DNA from: Whitmania pigra
Lineage: Eukaryota > Annelida > Clitellata > Hirudinida > Haemopidae
Direction: 5' to 3'
Length of the DNA stretch: 64,000 nucleotides
Assembly (NCBI GenBank): GCA_021613335.1
Contig: JAJTWR010000266.1
Coordinates: 2,295,001 to 2,359,000, forward strand
In this document: positions 1 to 12,800 of the stretch, piece after piece
How the letters are laid out: every line of letters starts with the position of its first letter
Position numbering within the stretch: the first letter of the stretch is position 1
Notes under the pieces: generated by a model
The model's input: only the letters and a program-made list of their open reading frames with translations
Databases searched by the model: none
What the model was told of the DNA's origin: nothing
Position numbers and translations under genes: made by a program

Positions 1-26
1 TACTATTATTGTAATTATTATTATTA

Positions 27-57
<31 letters not shown>

Positions 58-92
58 CATCATCATCATCATTATTATTAATATTATTATTA
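1..92. repeat. (ATT)n/(ATC)n simple repeat at left edge
   Basis: Trinucleotide array of ATT units passing into ATC units. It is the first of many ATT/GAT-type arrays in the window's non-coding parts. No gene is visible between here and the CCAT tract. Confidence 0.85.
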
Positions 93-247
93 GGAAGGAA
101 CGCTTTGTAAAAGGTTAACAAATATATGAAGTACAATCTCAATTTATCATTATTAAATATAAATTATATTTGATTTATTATTTATGATTTTCGTTCAATC
201 AAATCCTTGAAGACGATTCGTCATGCACTTTAGTTCTTGAAGCAGCT

Positions 248-905
248 CCATCATCCATCCATCCATCCATCCATCCATCCATCCATCCATCCAGCCATCC
301 ATCCATCCATCCATCATCCATCCATCCATCCATCCATCCATCCATCCATCCAGCCATCCATCCATCCATCCATCCATCCATCCATCATCCATCCATCCAT
401 CCATCCATCCATCCATCCATCCATCCATCATCATCCATCCATCATCCATCCATCCATCCATCCATCCATCCATCCATCCATCCATCCATCCATCCATCCA
501 TCCATCCATCCATCCATCCATCCATCCATCCATCCATCCATCCATCCATCCATCCATCCATCCATCCATCCATCCATCCATCCATCCATCCATCCATCCA
601 TCCATCCATCCATCCATCCTCCATCCATCCATCCATCCATCCATCCATCCATCCATCCATCCATCCATCCATCCATCCATCCATCCATCCATCCATCCAT
701 CCATCCATCCATCCATCCATCCATCCATCCATCCATCCATCCATCCATCCATCATCCATCCATCCACCATCCATCCATCCATCCATCCATCCATCCATCA
801 TCCATCCATCCATCCATCCATCCATCCATCCATCCATCCATCCATCCATCCATCCATCCATCCATCCATCCATCCATCCATCCATCCATCCATCCATCCA
901 TCCAT
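248..905. repeat. (CCAT)n tetranucleotide array, about 660 bp
   Basis: Almost pure CCAT/ATCC units. Rare interruptions are a lost or gained base (CATCATCC, CCTCC) or a C-to-G change (CCAGCC) near the left end. Long open frames here simply translate the repeat (PSIH on the plus strand, MDGW on the minus) and are not genes. The right two thirds are the most homogeneous. Confidence 0.98.
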
Positions 906-1021
906 TGTAATCGTGTCTTCCTCCAACATATGGTCTTCTTAATCGCACAGAGACTTGTCGGTCTCACGCCTCTCCGCTGGAGTTATCGCGATGAATGTCT
1001 TCGTTTCCAGCGGTTAACTGG

Positions 1022-1192
1022 AACATACAACTGGAGCATGCATGTGGAACATGCGATAAAACATACAATTGTAACATGCAAGCAAGAAATACAATTAAAA
1101 CATACAATTACAACATGCAAGCATGAAATACAATTAAAACATACAATTGTAACATGCAAGCATGAAATACATTTGAAACATACAAATTGATG
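1022..1192. repeat. 39-bp minisatellite, about 3.5 copies
   Basis: The string ACATACAATT recurs at 1061, 1100 and 1139, an exact 39-bp spacing. Each unit also carries AACATGCAAGCA(T/A)GAAATACA. A diverged partial unit lies at the left end. Confidence 0.85.
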
Positions 1193-2561
1193 AATTCGGC
1201 AATGAAATGCAGAAACACTTAAACACAGACCACACAAGTACCGATTGAATGGATGAAACAACTTCAAATGGTCATTTAGAAATAATTTACTAATTGCTTT
1301 TAAAATTTTAATTTCCATAAAATTCTAAACAATTAATTTAATACAACTTAATTTGTACTCGCTTTAGTCACCCAAGTAGTTCAAAGTTCAAAGTGAACAT
1401 TTTCCACTCTTGTTTAAAAAAATATTTTCGCGCGCGCAGCTTCATAGAGTGGCAGACGTCATGATGCAATGATACTTAATAAAAATGCCGCCAACTTAAT
1501 TCCACAAGATTTGTTTCTGCAGAATTTATTCGCTTTTTTTTCTTTCATTCCTTTGCAACTTAACTCGGATGCTTTCATCAGCGTTCGATATTTTTTTTCC
1601 ACCGGGAAAACAAATCTTTGAGACATTCTCGACATTCTCCATTACTCGATGGAATCTAAATTTGAAAACTGCAATCGGCACTTCATGGAAAGCATTTCCA
1701 CGTCCGGGTCTTTGCAATAAAAAGTAAATCTTCGACGAACCTATAAATCGAGTCCGCGTCGACACAACGTGATGATACATGTTACTCGGCTCAGCCATTT
1801 TACATTCCTCACTCAATCGTTCGTCCATGCACTCACGCGGAGTTTGTGAGTTCTCGGAGGCGGAAAACCTGGCAAAGAACGCTCGGCATCGGCTCTACCG
1901 CCACCACCTCCGCGTTCCAATCCGGTACGAAGTTGTAGAAGTGTCACGTGTTTTTCTCGGCAGACGAGCTGAGAAATTAGAGCCGATGTTCTCATTTCGT
2001 TCTTAATGTCACCAGCCAAAGCTCATTACAAGAAGCATCACATGACGTGGGTGATAATAAAAGATGCACCGGCCAGACTGCAAATGAGACAAGATTAATG
2101 CTTCGATATTATTATATACCCTGCGGTATTACCCACCCACGGTATGCACCGTTGTCACTTTGAGTTAAACGGAAGACCGGTGGCAAGCATAAAGAATAAT
2201 ATGTACTTAAAGCGTCGAACTAAACGACGCTGGCCATTCGAATGAACTCGACTCAAATCAGTTCCATATTTAGACGAATAAATTCTTTAACGGCCTTTCC
2301 AGTTTCCATCGCATCGATTAACGCATTCACGGACAATGCACCTCTCCAGTGGAATGAAACTGGAATGCTCCATTTGCCTCGTTCGTGTGCTTCTGAGTCA
2401 TTGTAGTGTGAATGGGGTGAATGGGTGAATGGGTAACTGGGTTGAATAGGTGACTGGGGGACAATTTGTATTTCAAAAGAATTGGATGCACATTCATCGT
2501 AACGGATTGCCGTGTCGACCATTTATGTAGCGCTGAATGCGACTGAGACGACGACCTTCGT
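1193..2561. other. Gene-free stretch, nothing recognised
   Basis: Single-copy-looking DNA. A more GC-rich patch at about 1800-2010 carries short open frames on both strands, but without motifs or convincing splice context. I cannot tell whether it contains a first exon or promoter of the membrane-protein gene further right. Confidence 0.4.
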
Positions 2562-2747
<186 letters not shown>

Positions 2748-3132
2748 TTCTCTCAATATGGAACATCATCATCATCATCGGGTACGCATTTCGTAGAAGT
2801 AATCAAAACGCTGCCATCTTTAATTTCTGCGACTCAAAAATTGAACTTCAACTCTCTTCAAACGAGATTTAAAAATAAAATAAAATAAAATAAAATAACA
2901 AAAATAACAAAAATAACAAATTTCTCTTCAAAATGCTCCCGTGTTGACACCGGGCTCGTTAGCCGGAGTCGTTTCCAGGGGAAGATAATTAAGGAAAAGT
3001 CGAAAACTAAATTCCAGCTAATTGGAACGGAAAGGAACTGAGAAACGCGAATGCAGGGTTGCTATGGAAGTACCGCGTGGAGAAATTGAAATGTCAAGTT
3101 AATTGACGTTTAAATGCATAATTTATTTTTAT

Positions 3133-3156
3133 TCATTATTATTATTGTTATTGTTA

Positions 3157-3195
<39 letters not shown>

Positions 3196-3264
3196 TATTA
3201 TTATTATTATTATTATATTATTATTATTATTATTATCGTTATTATTATTATTATATTATTATTA

Positions 3265-3296
<32 letters not shown>

Positions 3297-3318
3297 CGTT
3301 ATTATTATTATTATTATC

Positions 3319-3364
<46 letters not shown>

Positions 3365-3386
3365 CGTTATTATTATTATTATTATC

Positions 3387-3424
<38 letters not shown>

Positions 3425-3425
3425 G

Positions 3426-3462
<37 letters not shown>

Positions 3463-3487
3463 ATTATTATTATTATTATTGTTATTG
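3133..3487. repeat. (ATT)n array with GTT/CGT interruptions
   Basis: About 350 bp of ATT units. Scattered TCG/TTG substitutions and single-base slips mark it as older or less homogeneous than the array at 2.6 kb. Confidence 0.95.
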
Positions 3488-3779
3488 CGGAAAGTTTTTA
3501 TTCATCATCCCATTCATCGTCATCATCGTCATTGTCGTTGCGTTGTATTCAACATGAGAGCGTGGCATGAGCAATATTTACCAGGAATTCATTTGCATTA
3601 GTTTATTCGTAAAATATGGAAAACGTTCCCATCAACGGTGACAAATGCATTACTTATTTGATCCATAATTAATCCATAATTAATCTATAATTAATCGTAA
3701 TTATCATAAATTTGCAACCGTAGCTTTCCTTATGAAAGAAACAGCCTGACTTTCCGTCCAATATCTCATTCAAGTAAGA

Positions 3780-4120
3780 TAGCTTGCTGTTCACCTCACT
3801 ATGTAGGCAGTATCCGGGTATTTTCCACCTGTATCCAGATAGTATTCCTCTGTATGAGGGTAAACAGTATCAGTTTGTATTCGGATAGTATCTACTTGTA
3901 TTGTGATAGCGTTCGCTTGTATCAGGGTAGTAACCGCATATATTAAGATAGTATTCGCTTGTATCAGGATAGACAACATTAGCTTGAGTCCGGATAGTAC
4001 CCACTTGTATCAGGATAGACAACATTAGCTTGAGTCCGGATAGTACCCGCTTGTATCAGGATAGACAACATTAGCTTGAGTCCGGATACTATCTGCTTGT
4101 ATCAGAATAACTAGTATCAG
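3780..4120. repeat. 46-bp minisatellite with degenerate upstream units
   Basis: GTATCAGGATAGACAACATT recurs at 3961, 4007 and 4053, a 46-bp period over three nearly identical units. To the left the array grades into shorter, diverged GTATC-x-GGATAGTA units of roughly 20 bp, from which the 46-bp unit probably arose. Confidence 0.85.
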
Positions 4121-4794
4121 TTTCCACAGAGCAAGATGCCATGCTGGAGTAAAAGAGGCTGTTCAAACAATTGTTATTGTTTGCTCTGCTTATTTACCCC
4201 TGCTTGGTTCTTCGATGTTTCGAGGGAAAATTAAACAAGGTGGATTTTTTGGATAAGTTTCTTGTGACGTTTAAAATTTAATTAATTCACTCAGGTAAAT
4301 AATTATTTAATTATTTATTTTTACTTTTATTTACTCTTATATTATAGAATTATTTGATGTATAAGATTATTTATTTGTTGAAATTACATGACGACTTAAT
4401 AATGAATGCAATGCATTTGTGAATGATGAAAGATATTGTGGCATTATTTTCTTCTCTAAAAGTGACTTTTGCAAATGAGAATCATGAACATTCTGAAGGC
4501 AATAATTTTTGAAATAATTTCAGTTATAAATTCATAATTTCAATTATACTTTCCATATTTTTTGTGGCGGATTTTACACGCAAGAAGATAAAGTTGAATT
4601 TTAAGAAAACTTGTCTGACAAACTCCGTAAAATCATCATCACCGTCATCTTCGCCACCATCATCATCATCATCTTCTTCTTTTTCTTCTTCTTCTACATG
4701 GAAACATTCGACTGCATAAACGTTGAAAAGATGTTGAAAATTGTTTTAACTTTTCATTCACTCTGGAGCCATTTAAGTCAAAAACACCATTTTA

Positions 4795-5125
4795 TGCAAA
4801 CAATGTCTCATACAAACAATGTTTCATGCAAACAATGTCTCATACAAACAATGTCTCATACAAACAATGTTTCATGCAAACAATGTCTCATACAAACAAT
4901 GTTTCATGCAAACAATGTCTCATACAAACAATGTCTCATACAAACAATCATGTTTCGTACAAACACTGTTTCATGCAAACAATCATGTTTCGTACAAACA
5001 ATGTCTCATACAAACAATCATGTTTCGTACAAACACTGTTTCATGCAAACAATCATGTTTCGTACAAACAATGTTTCATGCAAACAATCATGTTTCATAC
5101 AAACAATGTTTCATGCAAACAAGAT
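4795..5125. repeat. 16-bp minisatellite, about 20 units
   Basis: The unit AACAATGTCTCATACA alternates with the variant AACAATGTTTCATGCA. In the right half a longer variant with an inserted CAT appears. Open frames over the array are repeat translations. There are no spacers of unique sequence between units, so it is not a CRISPR array. Confidence 0.9.
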
Positions 5126-5476
5126 GCCTTCCTACTGTGTACACAGATGAACTGAATGCATGGTGCATCGTGCAAAGAGTACAATTATTTGAAGTGTCAC
5201 GGAATATGAATTATTGAATGAATTATACAGATTCACGGAAAACGTGAATTATTGAGTGAATTATAAAAAAATTCAAGGAATACATGAATTATTGAATGAA
5301 TCATAAAAATTTTAAAGAACAACTAAATTTAAGACTAATATCAGTCAAAAATTAGAATTAAGCATTTCAGTTGTCATGACGACATGATTAACGTGCAAAA
5401 ATAGTCGTTAGGAATCTGCTTAGCGTTGCTTCAGCATTGCGATGTATTTTAATATCACTGTTTTTATTATTTAATG

Positions 5477-5597
<121 letters not shown>

Positions 5598-5637
5598 TAT
5601 CATATTTTTTTGTCGAGCACTCTCTCCTGACTTTCAG

Positions 5638-6510
5638 AATCCAGGTTCCTCGGACAAGAGGCAATATCGCGGCCATTGAGGGACGATGACGAGTTCAAGG
5701 ACATGGTACTCATCCCAGACCCCCTCCACGGCTCCCTGTCTCCGGGTTACCTGAGCGCCTGGAGGTACTACGTGAACGTCCATTCCATCCTTCATTCCGT
5801 CGCTTTCCAGGTCTGGAGACCTTTTCCTTCTGTCGCTCCGAGAGTCCACGAAGGTCGAGTAAACCAGTCGATTCTTCCTCAAGAACAGAGGAGCGCGTCC
5901 CACGCCGCCTCGCCTCTTCTTGCGCCGAGAACTTCAGTCGTGTCTCCATCCGCACCAGTCCTCCGTTCCAAGTACACCCTAGTCTACCAGCAGATGTTCC
6001 ATCCGCCAGATCTCCATTACTCGGAGTTCAAACTGGAGAAGAAGAACTACATCCAGGTCGAGAGAGGTGACGTTCTAGGTAGGTATTACATCGTCGTCTG
6101 CTTGCTTTGTTTTCCTCGTGGTGGATGCTGTTTGTTGTGATGGATGCACGAGTGAATGGAGGATGAATGGAGAGGTGCATGGATGTGAATTCGATGCATT
6201 GAATCGGTCGAGTGCACACAATTTCCCTTCCCCAGGCATCTACTTCCCGGACGGTAATCCAATCGCTTGGTCGTCAGTTCCATGTGCCTTGTATGAACAG
6301 CTGCCGAAGTACGTCAGAACTCCTCCGTCGAACATGAAGGTCGGTCAGACTTTCAGTTTCCAAACACTTTACCAAGTCAGCCCGCCCAACACTGCCCCTG
6401 TCTGCAGGCAGTACTCTTTCAATGCTGTCTTCGGTGAGTTAATAATTAATAAATAAAAGCTAATTAACGTTTCTAACATGTCAAATAAATAAATTAATTT
6501 ATTATTATTA

Positions 6511-6547
<37 letters not shown>

Positions 6548-7654
6548 ATAATTATATAAAAGTAATTAAAGAATTTTCCCTTATTAACCAATCGACAAAC
6601 TTCGGTTCGGGTTTTTACTTTCCAGTTAACTGTAAAGAAAAACGGCATATTCATATGAATTTCACTCATTTCGAATGAGAAATGCCGCTAAATTATGCAT
6701 GAGCTTGTTCGGAGACAAGGACATTTTAAGATTTCCTGGACTTGATCGGGAACAGCCATTATTAAACATAAAATCAATTTAAAATAATCTTATCGGACAG
6801 AAAATAATTCAGGGTCGGGTGGTTAATATAAGTGCCAGAAATAGGCATTTAAATCGAATTAAATGAAATGAAACATTAAAAAAAAAACCTAATTTTTATA
6901 AATGGTCTCATACGGGAATAATTGTAAATTTGATAAAATTTTTACGTCACATTTTCATGGATAAGTCGTGATTCCTTGAGTCATAAGATTAGTTGGTTTT
7001 TTCTAAATTTTTAATTTGATGCTCGAATAAGCATTCTGTGGACATTTTTCAGGAACTTTCTAACAAGCAAAAAAATGTTTAAAAATCTTGAAATTCTTGG
7101 AATATACTTACAGTAGTTCTTTTAGAATTTTAGAAGATTTTTAATTCGTGCTGGACTCAACGAAAACTCAATTATAATTTAAATTGCAAATCGTATTATC
7201 TTTTAAACCTTCAATCTTTTACTTATTCAAATTTAAAATAACTTGCATTTAGAAAGTCGAATTACTCGTATCGAATATCATTTTAAACAGAAGTTCACTT
7301 TTAATTTCCCCAGTCAACAAATCGGACGCCTACGTTATCGAGGACTGGATCTGCCCCACAAGGGAGACTTCTACGTGGTGGTCGAACAGCTGGCTCGGGT
7401 CTGATAGGCCGACCTCGTCACTCCCCGTGTCCTCCTTATCTCACTTTTCCTACGATGAGCAGAAGATCAGACAGCGAACCTCGCAGGAAAATGTCTTCTT
7501 CCACTATCGCAATGCGTTTAAAAACCGCTCCACAGTTTTCGACTTGACGCTCGTCCGCATACTGGTCGCCACGGTACTCGGTTTACTCCTGATGATGTCC
7601 ATAATCGGTCTGCTGTCCTTCTGTAAAGCCGTCAAGTATCCGCAGTCCGCATAA
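5638..7654 (+). CDS. Single-pass membrane protein, uncharacterised invertebrate family (3' part)
   Basis: Three exons join in phase: 5638-6078, 6236-6433 and 7314-7654, with GT-AG introns. The first exon follows a pyrimidine-rich acceptor and enters in mid-codon, so the start and any signal peptide lie in upstream exons I cannot identify. The visible part is about 325 residues. It contains SVAFQVWRP and, across the first intron, GDVLGIYFPDGNPIAWSSVPC-type sequence. This pairing is, to my knowledge, typical of secreted or surface proteins of cnidarians and lophotrochozoans with no assigned function. Near the C-terminus a hydrophobic helix (about LVRILVATVLGLLLMMSIIG) is followed by a short basic tail ending KAVKYPQSA. 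A type I membrane protein with an extracellular ligand-binding or adhesive domain is inferred. It faces the ATAD2 gene tail to tail. Confidence 0.7.
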
Positions 7655-7957
7655 CTTAGACGGAAGTAACTGCTGAGCCACGCATTGTAACTGCACGCTG
7701 CCTGTATGATTGAGGTCGAATATTTTTGAATTCCATAGAATATTTTCAAAAACCCGTGTAGTTTGTTGGTTGTATATGGTCTTGAACAACTAACGATTCA
7801 GAGGCGAGGGGATCTGCATGGTTTAGCACTTTAAAAATGGAATTGCTTACAATGCGAGGGCGAAAAACGTCCATAAAGTTACCGCCTCGCGTGCATTTCC
7901 AAGAATGCTCAAATTAGGCTTTTGGAAATGCTTTTCGAATTTGAATATAAAATCCTG

Positions 7958-7963
7958 AATAAA
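7958..7963 (+). promoter_or_regulatory. Poly(A) signal AATAAA
   Basis: AATAAA about 300 bp after the stop of the membrane-protein gene. A second copy lies at 8042-8047. Either could end that transcript. Confidence 0.45.
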
Positions 7964-8047
7964 TCCTAACGTATTTGATCGAAAAGATCTAATCTAGCCT
8001 AACCTAATAATCTCAAGTCAAATCAAATGGCTAACGTCTAGAATAAA

Positions 8048-9867
8048 TTTTTTTTTAAATTATGATTACAATAAATTACATCCAGGCAACTTTAGGAATC
8101 ATCTGGAGTGGGATATAATACTTGTTGTGGATGGCAGTGCAAAGAGGTAGTAAAGCATCTGATAGGAGACCTTTGAGAGCGTCACTCTGCTGAATATTTT
8201 AACTCAGCGATGGATGGGGCTGTTAAAATTCTTACGGACACTAAACTTTAAAGCCTTCAAAGGAGGAAGATGGAGGAAGCCGTGTATGGCCGCCAAGGTC
8301 AGGTTACCATCCTAGTTGCCCTTACCAGGATTGATCTTTATGCATGCGTTGATATTTTGTTATAATAATAATAATAATAATATGATAATAATAATAATAA
8401 TAATAATAGTTATAATAATGATAATAATACTTAATATAACATAACATCTAATATATGTTCAATTATATCAATTTGTAATAGTTAATAAGTAACACCTAGT
8501 AGTTAATTGGTTATAATAAGATGAATGAGTACTGAGTATCGAGGGTACTGAATACTACCGCCACAAATCCACAACACATTTTTAAAACTCCCTCATCGAA
8601 TCGTAAACCTAGTTTCCAGAACTCGTTTGCTTTCCGGAATCATTTTACGAACATCGAATATGCACGCACGCTCGGGTCAAGAGGGCGCGACATCTCCAGA
8701 TAAACAACCATATTTTGTAAATTATTGTTGCCTAGCAATCCTGGCCCTGTGAGATCGATGATGCAAAAGGATGTTCAACTAATCTCAATGGCTTGTAGAT
8801 TTTGTCGATTCGACTGGAACTATTTATAAATGATTAACTGTTCATCTAGAAATCTAAGAAACTAAGAAAATATCAAAAGGTAATTTTAAAAATCTGTTCC
8901 TAATAAAGAATCTAAGAGGTGTCTGAAGAGACCACACGTGTTATACCGCTTTTAACTGCTGGTCTCAGTCCATTCCCTCAAGCCGACCACCCAAGCGTAT
9001 CCAGCATAGTCTTCGCTTCGTTGCATTTTCGGACCACCGTTTTTGCTTCTAGATGAAGCAAAGCAAAGCCTCGGTTGAAAAAGTTCGACATCCAGAAGAC
9101 ATAACATGGAAATCGACCATTCCAGCACAGACCACCCATTCGAATTCATTCCAGCACAGGTCCACCACGGCGGGAATAATCCACAATGACGCCGTGGATT
9201 TTAAGTGTCTTCAAAAGAAGTTTTATTGGCATGAAATGACTCATTTAAGTTGAAAATACGTCTGCGGTTAACTACTACAATCTACAATCGATTGGATCAG
9301 CAGCGAAAATAGCCAACGTTAGCTAACCACGACTACATCATTTACGCTTAGTGTTTGAGCTTAAAAATTCTCAAAAGAAAAGAAAAAAAAACAACAACAA
9401 TAATAAAGTAAAGACAAACAGCGCTCGTGTATAAACATGACGAACAATTGAACTGCGACTCGTTTATGTCCTGAGATGCGAGAGATCCCTGATAAGTACA
9501 GGTAGAACAATACAACTGTAATACAACTGTAGTACAACTGGTACTGAACAATACGGCTACTTACTTATCTAATACATATTTACTTTTACATGCACTTTCC
9601 CAAAAGAAACAACAGCAAATGAAAATAAATATTGACAAAAAATACAGACAAAACGTACGGTACAGTTCGGTACTTGTAGGCAGCACATACAATCATCGAC
9701 GCCACACGGAAAAAAGTGGTAAGTCATCGATGAAGGAAGGAACGCAACAGAACAGTGGTGAATGAATAAACACGAACGAATGACGAACAGGAAAACAACC
9801 TCAATTGACTTAAAACATTCCGAGTCGATGGGACTGCTGAAAAGTCAAACGGCGGTGAACGTTGCAC
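8048..9867. other. Intergenic between two convergent genes
   Basis: Contains an (AAT)n tract at about 8361-8433 and otherwise no recognised gene. The part nearest 9868 should be the 3' UTR of ATAD2; an AATAAA on the minus strand near 9217 is a candidate end. The stretch 8080-8345 looks dispersed-repeat-like, but I cannot assign it. Confidence 0.5.
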
Positions 9868-12800
9868 TCAAACACTTTGACTGACCCCTGTCGATGCCTT
9901 GCTAGTCTTCTGACCCTTCGGCAGGCCGAGACTGAGCTTGCGCATGTCCTGTGAGGATGAGAAAGAGAATGTAGGTACATAATTTAATCATGTAACAATT
10001 AATAAAATCATAATTGTAAGTGAATATTAATATCATATTTGCTGTTAAAATGCCAATAACATCAACAACAACAAAAGTAATAATAATAGTATATTAACAA
10101 TACATATTTATATATAATCCGGCACCCCATCATAACAGCCCGGCAACAAAATAGTCCCGTCACGTCAATATTGACAGGGCTGTTTTGTCCTGGGCTATTT
10201 TGACAGGGCTATTTTGTTGCCCGGCTGTTATGACGGGTCGTCACATAATCCTTGTCTACTGACAATTGAAGGCAGTCCGGCATCAACAACACGACTAAAA
10301 CTCGAGCTGCGACAAGAGCGACAACTTTCAAATTTCAGACAAACCTCCAGCAGGGCAGCCTTGTTGTAGTCATCCTTGTGCACGAAGACGACCCTCTCGA
10401 AGGCGCTGTGGATTCCGATCAGTTCGTCCACGCTCGAACCGCTCGTCCCGTTGACCACGATGGAGAAGATGTTCTTCAGTTCGTTTTCGTCCACCAGGAT
10501 CGGAGGCTCTGCTTCTTTTTCATCCTCGTCCTCCATCTCGTTGTCGGTGTTTTCCTCGTCCTCATTTTCGGCATTTTCCAGCTGCTCCTCTTCCTTGGCA
10601 GCGTCGCTCGGTAGATCCGCGCACGTCTCGCCTTCGTCTGAGGAAAGGGGTGGAGTCTTCTGCAGCGTTAAAATGTGTTTTTTAAATTAAATTAAACAAG
10701 TTAGACAATGTGCTGACGCAAAGTTTCTCAAAGAATGAGTTGCGACAATATCGACGAACATTCAAGATAACGTTTTTGGATTGTACTCGCAAGGCATCAT
10801 GAATAAGTACAATAGACTTTCAGTAAGTAATAGACTCGTGAAAGTTCACAAATCCGGTGCACAGAACCGACCTCGGGATCTGGCGAGGCACTTCGAGACT
10901 TGAGGGGGGTACGACCAGATGAAGACGAGGAAGTCGAAATTCTGTTCTTCGCTTTTTTGTTGGGCGGTTCGTTCTCTGCCTCGAGGTCGCTGGAGTTTTT
11001 TCTCTTCACAGACTGAAAACAATGTTGAACAAAAAACATTCGATTATTACGTTAAAAATGTGGCTAATAATTTTTACATGTGAGATGGAACATTTACAAA
11101 GTTGCGTGCGACATCGTGTGATGCACGACATACAATCTGCAAGCAGAGATTATAAAAATCCTCCGCCTACTTTTCTCTCGCTCCTTTCCGCTGAAAGTTT
11201 CTTTTTCTTGTTCTTCCTCGATTCCACCTCCAGCTCCTCCTCGAGAGATTTCGAGGCCTTGCTTCTCGTCTTCGAACCGGGCGAACCTTCGACCTCGTCT
11301 TCGCTTTCAGCTTCGACGTCGTCGTCCTTCATCTCCGAAGTGCTCTCGTTCCTCGCGACGTCCTTGCTCGTCACGATGTTGAACTCTTGGATCTCCAGTT
11401 GTTCGATGTTCTCACCTGGTGATGAAAGGAGATGAACAGAGTTGAAATTAATCCTTGGGAGAGCTTGCATGGTAGTTTGATAAAGACAGACTAATTAACC
11501 AACTGACTAATTAGTTAGGTAACAATCCAAATGAGATAATATGGAGATTAACAAACGAAAATCTATGCACATAAGACTAACTTTGTTAAAAAATTATGGA
11601 TGACTTATTTGATAATAAAATACAATCACTAATTAAACAAATGTCATCATCATTGAAGTCGCCACCGTCACCATCATCATTATCATCACCTCGAGAGAGT
11701 CTTTCCTTGTGGACATTTTGGCACAGTCTCTCGAGGTCTGTGTCGAGCGTCTCATCCATGAGGTTGTAGGCAAAGTCCTTGAAATGTCGAACTTGCCGTC
11801 GGATCTTCAGACCTGAGGTTCCGATCAATGGGGGACGGAAGTTTCAGATGATAATAATAATATGATATTATTATTAATTATTATTATTATTAATAACAAA
11901 AATTAACAACAAAAATTAATATTAATATTATTATTATCACTGTTATTAAATTAAAAAAGAAATGTTTAAAAATTATAAAAACACAATCCTACTCTTGGGA
12001 TCGCCAACAGGATTGTACTCGAGGGCGTTGTTGTGGATCAAGTTGATGTCATTGAGGAATTCCTGAGCACACTTGTATCTGGAGGTTCGAGGTAATTAAT
12101 ATTATTGTCCACAACATTAATCGTAAGTAGAATAGCAATTCATTTTTAAACGTTTAAAATTCATTCTTTACATAATCTTCACATCATTTATTTACTTCTA
12201 TGGTGTGACGTCAAAATAACATTGAACAATTGTAACTCTAATGAATTACAATGTAATTAGTCACGAATGATTATCAAAAGTAGGCAAAGGTAAACCTGTT
12301 AAGGTCAACTTTCGACATCATGGTGGAAAGGTCCATTGGACACGAAACGATGTCGTAATAGTCGGGAACCTGAGCCAGGTAAGTGTTGCTCGTGAATATT
12401 TAAATTAGAAACAGGTAAACAAAGAGATTACTGCCAGCAAGAGCTAGAGACAATATTTATTATCAGTTTTGCCACTTAGGCAGCATCCTCTATTCGTATT
12501 TTGTTCCTATACTAATATAATAGTATCATTTAAAAAAAAAAATTCTAATGATAAGAATTATTATAGTATTATTAAATGAATTCGCCATCCATGAAAATAA
12601 TTTCATCTGCATTGAGAAGACCGCACGGGAAATTAAATTATTCAGTCGATTTTGGTCGACCAATCAAAACAGAGCTGAAAATAACTTGAGCGGCCATTCA
12701 CCTCCGACTCTTTGACCGGTTTCCTGAACTCAGCAAAATCTTTCCTGGCGTTGAGCTTGTTGATCGTGCTTCTGAGGAACCTTCGCCATCTCCTGAGCAC

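Noticed and set aside
195..1190. Long open frames on both strands, up to 317 codons
   Set aside because: They are translations of the CCAT array and end with its flanks.
1779..2006. 75-codon ATG frame as a possible signal-peptide exon of the membrane-protein gene
   Set aside because: The N-terminus is not a convincing signal peptide and no donor in the needed phase stands out.
4795..5125. Possible CRISPR array
   Set aside because: The units are directly adjacent without unique spacers, and the context is eukaryotic.
8080..8345. Possible retrotransposon fragment
   Set aside because: No frame gives a recognisable reverse transcriptase, endonuclease or terminal structure.
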